From assembly GCF_900105095.1 (NCBI RefSeq), contig NZ_LT629743.1:2728001-2792000 (forward strand): DNA of 64,000 nt, read 5' to 3'. The notes under the pieces are model-generated. The model was not told where the DNA came from, ran no database searches, and was given only the letters and a program-made list of their open reading frames with translations. The DNA is from Erythrobacter sp. HL-111 (lineage in GTDB: Bacteria; Pseudomonadota; Alphaproteobacteria; Sphingomonadales; Sphingomonadaceae). Position numbers and translations under genes: made by a program. Positions 8,903 through 15,758 of this stretch are shown in pieces; within the stretch, counting starts at the first letter, position 1, and each line of letters starts with the position of its first letter.

Positions 8903-9085
8903 ATAACCCGGCATGTCGTACCAATGGCCTTTTTACTTTTCGGCCAGTGCCGGAATTACCCGGTGCCAGGCAAAGGACGACCATGGCCAGCCATGGGCCA
9001 GAACGAGCGCCGGACCGGTACCGGCCGTTCCGTAAGCCACAATGCCGGCAGGTGTCGCAACGGTCTGATTAAGGTTCCAGTGCAT
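8903..9085 (-). pseudogene. Alpha/beta-hydrolase N-terminal fragment cut by IS1380 copy 2
   Basis: Reading the minus strand from an ATG at 9085 gives about 60 codons that look like the start of a haloalkane-dehalogenase or epoxide-hydrolase type alpha/beta-hydrolase: VAYGTAGTGPALVLAHGWP, then SSFAWHRVIPALAEK, an in-frame TAA (8933-8935), then HWYDMPGY up to the IS1380 border. HGWP and YDMPGYG are known motifs of this fold. So the gene has both a premature stop and a truncation at the IS end. The missing C-terminal part, including nucleophile and base, is not on the other side of the IS, which points to a deletion. A purple-assay-like functional call is not possible; no catalytic residues remain. 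Confidence 0.65.
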
Positions 9086-9324
9086 CAAATTTCTCCTTCA
9101 GCCAGTGCCCTTCGATCCGCGCAACGTGATGATATCGGGCGCGCCGCGATAATTAGCGCACCTTCTTTCGCAGCCATGCTTGGTGCCAGCCCTCGAATGC
9201 GCCTTCCAGATTGGTGCCATTGATTGCCTTGCTGAGCCTGTTTTGCCGCCGCTGTCAGTGCTGCCTCAAAGCAGCGGCACGGGTCGTTTTCGCATCGGCC
9301 GTTGAGAGGGGCTTGACCTGTATT
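9086..9324 (-). other. Gap between hydrolase fragment and TonB receptor, degraded coding remnants
   Basis: No intact gene is seen. On the minus strand one frame reads FEGWHQAWLRKKVR, a stop, then VARIEGHWLKEKFDALEP and a stop that overlaps the start of the hydrolase fragment. This looks like the decayed C-terminal part of an upstream gene, but I cannot name the family. The part nearest the receptor probably holds its promoter; a TTGACC at 9313-9318 is a possible -35 box, without a convincing -10. Confidence 0.35.
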
Positions 9325-9340
9325 GTTACCCTAAAGTAGC
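9325..9340 (+). promoter_or_regulatory. Putative operator in front of the TonB receptor gene
   Basis: GTTACCCTAAAGTAGC is an imperfect palindrome (GnTACC-N4-AGTAnC). Its arms match those of the site at 14927-14942, read toward the M28-like gene. It lies 48 bp before the receptor start. The likely ligand is the TetR regulator encoded between the two sites; that pairing is inference. Confidence 0.5.
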
Positions 9341-9388
9341 AATGGCCTCAGGTGCTCACAAGAATGCATCTGAGGAGAGAGTGAAATT

Positions 9389-11632
9389 ATGCGTAAATTG
9401 CTGCTGGGCGGTTCAGGCATGGCGGCCTGCATGGCCAATATGGGGGTGTTCGCACCAGCTTTGGCTGCGCAGGAAAGCGCGGCTGAAGAGGATACCAATG
9501 TCATTATTGTCACTGCGCGCCGTATCGCGGAAGGGGTCGAGGACACGCCGGTCGCGGTCAGCGTGTTAGATGGCGATACATTGGACAATCTCGTTGTCGA
9601 TGAAACGGTTGATCTGGTCCGGCAGATCCCCAGCGCCAGCTTTGTCAGTGGCGGCCCGGCTTTCCTCGCTGACATATCGATCCGCGGGCAGGGCGCCGGG
9701 CGGCAGGGCTTCTCCGAATCGGCGACGGGGATTTACCGCAACGGGTTCTATATCGCGGGCGGCGGTTTCGGTGGCCGTTCGTTCAACCGGCTCGACCTGT
9801 TCGACGTTCGGGCGGTTGAGACCTATCGTGGGCCACAGGCTGCGCTTTACGGTCGGAATGCGGTTGGGGGGGCGGTCAACGTGATCACCAATGCGCCGCG
9901 CCGAAACACTCTCGAAGGCCGCGTCCGTGCCCGGTACGAGGATGTCGACCGATTTGACATTGACGGCGTGCTCAATCTGCCCCTGGGCGAAAATTTCGCG
10001 GCGCGTCTTGGTGGGTTTTACAGCGATCAGGATGATGGGTTCTACACCGACGTAAACACCGGTGAAGCGGTCGATTTCCAGAGCCATACCGGCCTGCGTG
10101 GTGCGTTGCGCGGGTGGATCGGAGAGCGCACCGACATTACCCTCACGCTGGAGCATTACTCCAACGAAACGCCGAGCTTTTCGGCACTGGGTGAGCGCCT
10201 GCCAGTCAATAATGGCGGGCTTCCGGTACCCGGAGCGGCCGATCCTGGGCCGTTTGAGCGCAATGCCGATACGATCGGGCGCGTCGACCTGGAGGAAACC
10301 AGCGTGTTTGCCGAACTCGCCAGCAATCTCGATTTTGCCGATCTCGATATCGTGTTTTCGTACAAGACGCGCGATGCCGAGCGGTTTGACGACGATCTCG
10401 ATCATTTCCTCGGGTTTCAGGGCGTCGGCGGTACCATGATCACCGTCACCCAAGCCGAGGATTTCGAGCGGTTTGGCGGCGAAGTGCGGCTTTCGTCGAA
10501 AGAAGGCGGGCGCTGGCAATGGCTGATCGGGGCCGATTTCCAGACCTTCGATGACGATGTCCGGCTGGCCAATGCCGGGAGTTCCTCTGTTCCCTCGCTC
10601 GCAGCGCTCGCGACACGCAGCGAAAATTTCGTCGAGGAACTGACCTCGTTTTCCGCTTTCGGGCTGGTGGGTTTCGATCTCACCGAGCGCCTGAACCTGG
10701 CGGTCGAGGCACGCCTGATCCGGGATGAAAAAGATTTCGTCTTCGTCCGCCAGCAATCTGGTGCGACGGTGATCGATACGGGGGACCTGAACGAGAAGGA
10801 GACCCGGTTCCTGCCGGCCGCCACCTTGCGTTACGAACTGACGGACGCTTCGAACCTGTATCTCCGGTTCGCCACGGGCTACCGGCCCTTCGGCTTCAAT
10901 ACTGGCGTACCGAGCGAGGATTTCGTCCCCTATGAGGGCGAGCTTGCCCGCTCCTATGAGATCGGGTGGAAGGGTTCGCTGTTCGACAATCGGCTGCGCT
11001 ATGCCCTGGCCGGATTCTACATGACGACTGACGATCCGCAGCTCGTCACTGCCATTTCGACGACCGATACGTCCACTGCCCTGCAGAATGTCTCCGGCTC
11101 CGAGGTCTACGGGCTGGAGGCAGAACTGGACTGGACCTTTCCGGTCTGGTCGGGCAGGCTGACCGGCGGCTTTCGCATTTCGACGATTGACGGCGAATTT
11201 GATGACGGAACCTCCATCCTGTCTTCGGTCGAGGGTGTGGGAATCGTCGAATTCGATCTGTCCGGCGCGCGGGTGCCGCGCACTCGCGACGTTATCCTTT
11301 CCTTTGACAGCTTTTATAATGTGCCGCTGTCCGAGGGCTTGAACCTGTTTTTCGGGGGAAGCCTGCAAGCCGAGGATGGCGGATTTGAAAATGCCATTGG
11401 CGATTCGCCCACACGGTTTGATTCGGGGATTCCCAATACCGCCTTTGCCGGTCGCTCGCTCGACGGTTTTCTGCTCGTAGATGCGCGCATCGGCCTGTCA
11501 GGCGAATGGTGGCGCATTTCTGCTTATGGCGCCAATATCACCGACGAAGTCTACGTGTTGCAGAATGTGTTGCAGAACAATTTCTACAACCAACCGGCTC
11601 GCTATGGCGTACAGGCATCGGTGACATTCTGA
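9389..11632 (+). CDS. TonB-dependent outer-membrane receptor
   Basis: A 747-residue receptor with a signal peptide (residues 1-27, ending PALAAQES), a TonB-box-like stretch (TNVIIVTARR), a plug domain with ISIRGQGAGRQGF and VETYRGPQAALYGRNAVGGAVNVIT, and a beta-barrel ending in the aromatic tail YGVQASVTF. Such receptors import substrates too large or scarce for porins, using energy passed on by TonB. No iron-siderophore gene is nearby; the neighbours are a TetR regulator, DUF1214/DUF1254 proteins and two exported hydrolase-like proteins, so a hydrophobic organic substrate is more likely than iron. A GAGGAGAG site lies upstream of the ATG at 9389. The palindrome at 9325-9340 suggests repression. 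Confidence 0.92.
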   Translation: MRKLLLGGSGMAACMANMGVFAPALAAQESAAEEDTNVIIVTARRIAEGVEDTPVAVSVLDGDTLDNLVVDETVDLVRQIPSASFVSGGPAFLADISIRGQGAGRQGFSESATGIYRNGFYIAGGGFGGRSFNRLDLFDVRAVETYRGPQAALYGRNAVGGAVNVITNAPRRNTLEGRVRARYEDVDRFDIDGVLNLPLGENFAARLGGFYSDQDDGFYTDVNTGEAVDFQSHTGLRGALRGWIGERTDITLTLEHYSNETPSFSALGERLPVNNGGLPVPGAADPGPFERNADTIGRVDLEETSVFAELASNLDFADLDIVFSYKTRDAERFDDDLDHFLGFQGVGGTMITVTQAEDFERFGGEVRLSSKEGGRWQWLIGADFQTFDDDVRLANAGSSSVPSLAALATRSENFVEELTSFSAFGLVGFDLTERLNLAVEARLIRDEKDFVFVRQQSGATVIDTGDLNEKETRFLPAATLRYELTDASNLYLRFATGYRPFGFNTGVPSEDFVPYEGELARSYEIGWKGSLFDNRLRYALAGFYMTTDDPQLVTAISTTDTSTALQNVSGSEVYGLEAELDWTFPVWSGRLTGGFRISTIDGEFDDGTSILSSVEGVGIVEFDLSGARVPRTRDVILSFDSFYNVPLSEGLNLFFGGSLQAEDGGFENAIGDSPTRFDSGIPNTAFAGRSLDGFLLVDARIGLSGEWWRISAYGANITDEVYVLQNVLQNNFYNQPARYGVQASVTF

Positions 11633-11819
11633 TGCCCGCCTGCCAGTCTGCCCGCTGCAAGCCGTACAGCATATCTCTGCTGAGGCGGGCGGCTCTTGCG
11701 AGCGCACTGTTCGCGTCTTGCTGGCCGGGACTTTCTCCGCCGCCAGACTAGCCGGGGGTGGACATGTTATGATCGCATGCTCACGAGATCACAATCATCA
11801 CTTCGGGAGGATACCGGCC

Positions 11820-12470
11820 ATGGCCGCCAATGTCGAAAAGCTCACCCGCTCGCGCCAGGCGATTGACTCGCGCAAGGAGCGACGCGAGAAATTCCTTGAT
11901 GCAGCTGCGGAAGTGCTGGCCGAACAGGGTCTGCGCGATACCACGATGGACCAGATCGCCGACCATATCGATGTCTCCAAGGTTGTGCTTTACCGGCATT
12001 TCGCCTCGAAGGAGGATCTGATCCATTCGATCCTTGAACGGATCGCCGAAAAGATGCTGGCACTCGATGCGCAGTGCGACCCGCATCCTGCGCGCCAGGG
12101 TGAGGCTACTTTGCAGCTGGCGCGCGAGAACCGCGCCGCTTTCATCATTATCTGCCGCGATGCGCGCAACGATCCGACCTATGGAGCCCATTACCAGCAA
12201 GTGCATGAGGCAATCTCGAGCCGTCTGCGCGAGCTGATGCTGAATGAGGGTGTCGACTCCCTGATCGCACATATGTGCGCTGAAACCTATACGGATACCT
12301 GCCTCAACGGCGCGCTGAACTGGCTACTCCATGCCGACCCCGCACGCGACGATGAATATGGCGAATGGCTTGCTGAAGGCGTGCTGAATATGTGCCGTGC
12401 GTGGCGCGCCCGCGCGCGAGATCCGCAGGGATTTCATGCGGTGGCCGGTCTGCGCGAAGCCGGGCAATGA
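11820..12470 (+). CDS. TetR/AcrR-family transcriptional regulator
   Basis: A 216-residue regulator. The N-terminal helix-turn-helix lies at about residues 22-65 (KFLDAAAEVLAEQGLRDTT, then MDQIADHIDVSKVVLYRHF, SKEDLI), with a ligand-binding C-terminal domain. The ATG at 11820 is chosen because a GGGAGGA site sits just ahead and the TetR homology begins soon after; the frame is open up to 11718. Its stop overlaps the next gene's ATG (ATGA). It lies between two genes that share a palindromic upstream motif, so it probably controls the receptor and the M28-like gene and perhaps its own operon. Effector unknown. Confidence 0.9.
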   Translation: MAANVEKLTRSRQAIDSRKERREKFLDAAAEVLAEQGLRDTTMDQIADHIDVSKVVLYRHFASKEDLIHSILERIAEKMLALDAQCDPHPARQGEATLQLARENRAAFIIICRDARNDPTYGAHYQQVHEAISSRLRELMLNEGVDSLIAHMCAETYTDTCLNGALNWLLHADPARDDEYGEWLAEGVLNMCRAWRARARDPQGFHAVAGLREAGQ

Positions 12471-13048
12471 CACGCTATATCGCGGGGATCGCGGCATTCC
12501 TTGTCCTGTGCGGCGTGGTTGGCTGGCTTGCTGGAACCCGCCTGGCCGAAGCCGCTGCCGATGGGCGGATTTTCGGCGGCGGCGAATTCGTAAATTACGG
12601 CAGCTGGCGGATTACCCAGGCCCTGGGCTCGCCCGATAGCGATCCGGTCCTGCGCGCGTGGATCGCGCGAACCGGTATCCTGCCGCTCGCCCGCTCGGAG
12701 GTCGCCTATTTCTTCACCGATACCGCGCCGGGGGACGCTCCGCTTGACGGAGGCTGCGACTATGAGGTGCGCGTGCCCGAGATCGGTGCGCGCTGGTGGA
12801 GCTTGGCGGCCTATGATGCAGATCACAAGCCGATCGCCAACCGCCTGGAACGCTATTCGATCAATTCCGATGCGGGCCACAGCCGAATCGTCCTTTCGCG
12901 CGCTGCGCCAGCGGAAGAGGATGCCTGGCTGCCTTTGGGCGAGGCGGATCGCTTTGAGTTGCTGTTCCGGGTTTACCAGCCGGATACGACATTTGATCCC
13001 GCCGCACCCGAGGCACTGCCAGCAATCGAAAGGATTGGCCCGTGCTGA
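12467..13048 (+). CDS. DUF1214 domain protein
   Basis: A 193-residue protein with an N-terminal membrane anchor or signal (YIAGIAAFLVLCGVVGWLAG) and a DUF1214 C-terminal fold (GSDPVLRAWIARTGILPLARSEVAYFF then YEVRVPEIGARWWSLAAYD and RLERYSIN). DUF1214 proteins usually occur with DUF1254, either fused or adjacent, as here. The biochemical role is not known; they are exported or periplasmic-facing. The start ATG overlaps the TetR stop, and the 3' end overlaps the next gene by 7 bp, so the three genes form one transcription unit. Confidence 0.8.
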   Translation: MTRYIAGIAAFLVLCGVVGWLAGTRLAEAAADGRIFGGGEFVNYGSWRITQALGSPDSDPVLRAWIARTGILPLARSEVAYFFTDTAPGDAPLDGGCDYEVRVPEIGARWWSLAAYDADHKPIANRLERYSINSDAGHSRIVLSRAAPAEEDAWLPLGEADRFELLFRVYQPDTTFDPAAPEALPAIERIGPC

Positions 13049-13590
13049 AAACCGCATTGCTCTATGCTGGCGCAGGCCTCGCTGTTTTTCTGGCTACCGG
13101 CTGGAGCGGCTTCCAGAGCCGCATTCACGCTATTCCCTATGAGGAGATGGCGCGGATCGAGGCGCTGATGAAATCACGGGGCGCGACCAACACCATGGTG
13201 CTTTCCCCACCGGTCACCCCGCAGACGCCGGTTCCGCGCAACAATCCTGATACGCGGCCGACCTATTGCTGGGTCGATCTTTCCGAGGGCCCGGTGCGGG
13301 TCAGCGGGCCGTTGCCCGAAAGCTACTGGTCGCTTTCGGTCTACACGCCGGACAGTCTCAATCCCTTCGTCGCCTCAGACCGCGACTTTGCGCCTGCGCA
13401 AGCGTTCGATTTCATTGTCGCGCGTCTTGGTGAAGCGCCGCAGGTGCTTCCCGACAGTGCCCGCCTAATCGAGATCGATGCGCTGAAGGCAGCGGTGCTG
13501 CTGCGCTATTACGTGCCGCGGCAGGAGGATATTGAGCAGATTGATGCGCTGCGCTGGGCAGCGCGCTGTGCGCCCTATTCGCCCGAATGA
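13042..13590 (+). CDS. DUF1254 domain protein
   Basis: A 182-residue protein with an N-terminal hydrophobic segment (ALLYAGAGLAVFLATGW) and a DUF1254-like body (RPTYCWVDLSEGPVRVSGPLPESYWSLSVYTPDS). It is shorter than the usual DUF1254/DUF1214 fusion; the two halves are encoded separately here in the order DUF1214 then DUF1254. Overlap of 7 bp with the gene before it suggests coupled translation. Its tail overlaps the convergent M28-like gene by 16 bp. Function unknown; an envelope location is inferred from the N-terminus. Confidence 0.78.
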   Translation: MLKTALLYAGAGLAVFLATGWSGFQSRIHAIPYEEMARIEALMKSRGATNTMVLSPPVTPQTPVPRNNPDTRPTYCWVDLSEGPVRVSGPLPESYWSLSVYTPDSLNPFVASDRDFAPAQAFDFIVARLGEAPQVLPDSARLIEIDALKAAVLLRYYVPRQEDIEQIDALRWAARCAPYSPE

Positions 13591-14909
13591 GCCGGGGCGA
13601 GGATCCGTGCGATGGCATCCCGGAAAGCGCGCGCCGGGCCGGCCACTAATTCGCCCGAAACCGCATTCATCCTGTCGCTCATTACATGGTGCAGTCGGTG
13701 CGCGCCAAATGCCCCGAACACGCGCGGATAGCCGTGGGCCGCGATATGAGCGAGTTCCCCGGCCGCCGTGTCGGGCGTGAGCGGATAGGCATTGGCAAGG
13801 CCCGGTTCGTCGGCAAAGGCGCGGCGCACTATCGGAAGAATGTCTGGCGAAGCCATCAGATAGCGCTGCGGATCGGCGTGATTGAGCGGCAGGAGTCGTC
13901 GCGGCGGTTCATGCCAGTCCCTTGCGGCAAAACCTGCACCGAGATGGACCCACAGAGCGGTCTGCTTCGGATCGGGAGCGCCATTGTCGAGCCACAGCCG
14001 ACCGCCCAGCTCGGCAAGCTCGTGGCCGCTTGCGGCGAACAGGGTCAGGCTGTGATCAGGCAATGCCCCCGGCAACCAGCGCGAGAGTGCGCGCATAACC
14101 GCCACGCCCGGTCCGCGCTCTCCGGCGCAATGCGTCCAGCCGCTGAGCGGCGTGCTGATGACGAGGCGGGGCCCGTCTCGCTCAAGCTGCGCGATCAGAT
14201 TCTCCGCAGGGCGTTGGCCGGCCGGGGCAGGCGTTGCCAAGCGGGCCGAGTGGCCTGCGAGCGCAGCATCGCGAAGCTTCTGCGCGCGCGAAGGTGCAGC
14301 GAGCGCGAGCAGCGGAGTGTCGCGTTTGGTATCGGTGTTGAGAAAGATCGCCTCGTCAGATGGCCCGTTGGTGATGAGAATGATAGCGCGCGCTTCGACT
14401 TCGCGCGCCATTGCGAGAAAAGGCGCGATGAGCGGCCCGTCAAGCGCGCTGTGGCGGCCATTGGGCAGTTCGGCGACGAGAATGGCGTCCGCCGCCTGCC
14501 CCATCGGCCCGGCCAGCGTGGCGTAGCACAACCTCCCTTCTACTTCGTGCCGTGCCCGGAAGGGGGGTTGGGCCGCAAGTGCCAGCGTCGCGCCGTCGGG
14601 AAGGACGAGCCTTGCCTCATAATCATCATGGCTGGGCACGGTGAAGCACTGGCGAGTGGTCGAATAACCGATCTGAGACCATTCGGCTTCCATCCAGTTG
14701 AGAACGGCGCGATTGGCGGTGCCGCCGCTGCGATGAATACCGAACCCGTCATAGGTTTCGAGATCGCGTTGCAGGCTCGCCACGTGGAAGGGATCGACCG
14801 GATCGGCGGATATTTGGCCTGCCCAGCCTTTACCGCCGCCAATCACGGAAAGCCCGGAGGCGGTCGCCCCTGCTGCAATGAGACCACGTCTGGAAATTCC
14901 CGTGCCCAA
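13575..14909 (-). CDS. Tat-exported M28-like (aminopeptidase-fold) protein, probable loss of metal ligands
   Basis: A 444-residue protein with a twin-arginine signal (SRRGLIAAGATASGLSVIGGG). The middle part resembles M28/PA-type exopeptidases: a protease-associated-like segment around residues 110-240, then LVISTPLSGWTHCAGERGPGVAVMRALSRWL, which aligns in style with the M28 block that normally carries the His-x-Asp metal ligands and GANDN, and TLFAASGHELAELGGRLWLDN in place of the usual EE-containing block. The normal ligands are not evident, so it may be inactive or use other residues. A palindrome at 14927-14942 lies just before the start. It converges on the DUF1254 gene. Assignment to M28 is by motif style only. 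Confidence 0.6.
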   Translation of the reverse strand: MGTGISRRGLIAAGATASGLSVIGGGKGWAGQISADPVDPFHVASLQRDLETYDGFGIHRSGGTANRAVLNWMEAEWSQIGYSTTRQCFTVPSHDDYEARLVLPDGATLALAAQPPFRARHEVEGRLCYATLAGPMGQAADAILVAELPNGRHSALDGPLIAPFLAMAREVEARAIILITNGPSDEAIFLNTDTKRDTPLLALAAPSRAQKLRDAALAGHSARLATPAPAGQRPAENLIAQLERDGPRLVISTPLSGWTHCAGERGPGVAVMRALSRWLPGALPDHSLTLFAASGHELAELGGRLWLDNGAPDPKQTALWVHLGAGFAARDWHEPPRRLLPLNHADPQRYLMASPDILPIVRRAFADEPGLANAYPLTPDTAAGELAHIAAHGYPRVFGAFGAHRLHHVMSDRMNAVSGELVAGPARAFRDAIARILAPAHSGE

Positions 14910-14926
14910 TTTTTAACTCCTCCCTT

Positions 14927-14942
14927 GCTACTAAGTGGTTAC
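14927..14942 (-). promoter_or_regulatory. Putative operator in front of the M28-like gene
   Basis: Read toward the gene, the site is GTAACCACTTAGTAGC, with the same arms (GTwACC and AGTAGC, 4-bp spacer) and the same orientation relative to its gene as the site at 9325-9340. It ends 17 bp before the start codon, where a bound repressor would block transcription. Confidence 0.5.
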
Positions 14943-15187
14943 ACTTCGGGTCTGGGTGGTGCAAGACTGTGAGCATCCCGGCGAGGTGCACTGGCCGAGA
15001 GAAAAACCTTTGTGTGGAATTGTGCGCTGTCGCTCCATGACGCCGAACCCAGCCCGATAACGCCAATGCGGAAGAGACTTGGGCCGATCTCATGGGTCAC
15101 ATTCGGGGCCTCGATGCAAGCGAGTTCCATGGTCTTGGCAGTATCGCAGTACCTGTCGGATAAATTTCGCGTCAGCCATTTTGCTTC

Positions 15188-15640
15188 TCAGCGCAATTTG
15201 GCTAGCATACGCGCCAACTCCGTCGTCTCGTCCGCGTCGAGCTTGCCGGCAAAATGCGTCGCGATGGCCTGTCGATAGGCCGACCACATCCGCCGCAGCA
15301 AGCGGCGTCCGTCCTGCGTGATTTTGAGCAGCTGTCCGCGTCCGTCGTCCACGCAGTCCTCGCGCTCAACGTAACCGCCCTTCGTCAATCGGTCGGTGAG
15401 CCGCGAAACGTTGTATTGCGCAAGGAGCATCCGCTCCTGAAGCTGATACGGCCGAAGGCCTTCGGGTCTTGCACGGTCAAGTTCCAGCAGCGCATCATAC
15501 CACGAAAGCGGGGGAAACCCCGCCGCTTTCAGATCCGCTTCGACTTTCGACAAAACCGCCTGCGAGACGCGAACAAGCCGTGCCCAGGCCGTGACGGCTT
15601 CATCTGAGAGTTCCCGGGTATCTTTCGTCATGGAGCCCAT
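15188..15640 (-). CDS. MarR-family transcriptional regulator
   Basis: A winged-helix regulator of about 150 residues: an N-terminal dimer helix (EAVTAWARLVRVSQAVLSKVEADL), helix-turn-helix (YQLQERMLLAQYNVSRLTDRL) and wing (GGYVEREDCVDDGRGQLLKITQDGRRLL). ATG codons at 15640 and 15631 and a TTG at 15646 are all possible starts. Two copies of the palindrome ATGCATCTGCAT lie right upstream (15651-15690) and probably form its operator. A divergent target gene would be expected to the right, but IS1380 copy 3 begins about 70 bp beyond the operator, so that gene may have been lost. Effector unknown. Confidence 0.88.
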   Translation of the reverse strand: MGSMTKDTRELSDEAVTAWARLVRVSQAVLSKVEADLKAAGFPPLSWYDALLELDRARPEGLRPYQLQERMLLAQYNVSRLTDRLTKGGYVEREDCVDDGRGQLLKITQDGRRLLRRMWSAYRQAIATHFAGKLDADETTELARMLAKLR

Positions 15641-15650
15641 TATCAAACGG

Positions 15651-15690
15651 ATGCATCTGCATCAAGATTGCCACAATATGCATCTGCATG
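15651..15690. promoter_or_regulatory. Tandem palindromic operator, probably for the MarR regulator
   Basis: ATGCATCTGCAT occurs at 15651-15662 and again at 15678-15689. Each copy is a perfect inverted repeat (ATGCA-N2-TGCAT). The copies are 27 bp apart from start to start, so they are not on the same helical face to a whole turn number. Position directly upstream of the regulator gene suggests autoregulation. Confidence 0.6.
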
Positions 15691-15758
15691 TATTTCTGGA
15701 TACATCGGCAACAAATAGCCTGTGACGTTTTGGGCGCTCTTGGCGCTGTTGTTTTTAG

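Noticed and set aside
14939..15130. A 63-codon minus-strand frame between the MarR and M28-like genes
   Set aside because: No ribosome site, no recognised motif, and its end runs into the putative operator at 14927-14942.
5371..15758. Composite transposon bounded by IS1380 copies 1 and 3
   Set aside because: The outer flanks do not show a matching target duplication (left end lost, right CTAA), so movement as one unit cannot be shown; recombination is the simpler reading.
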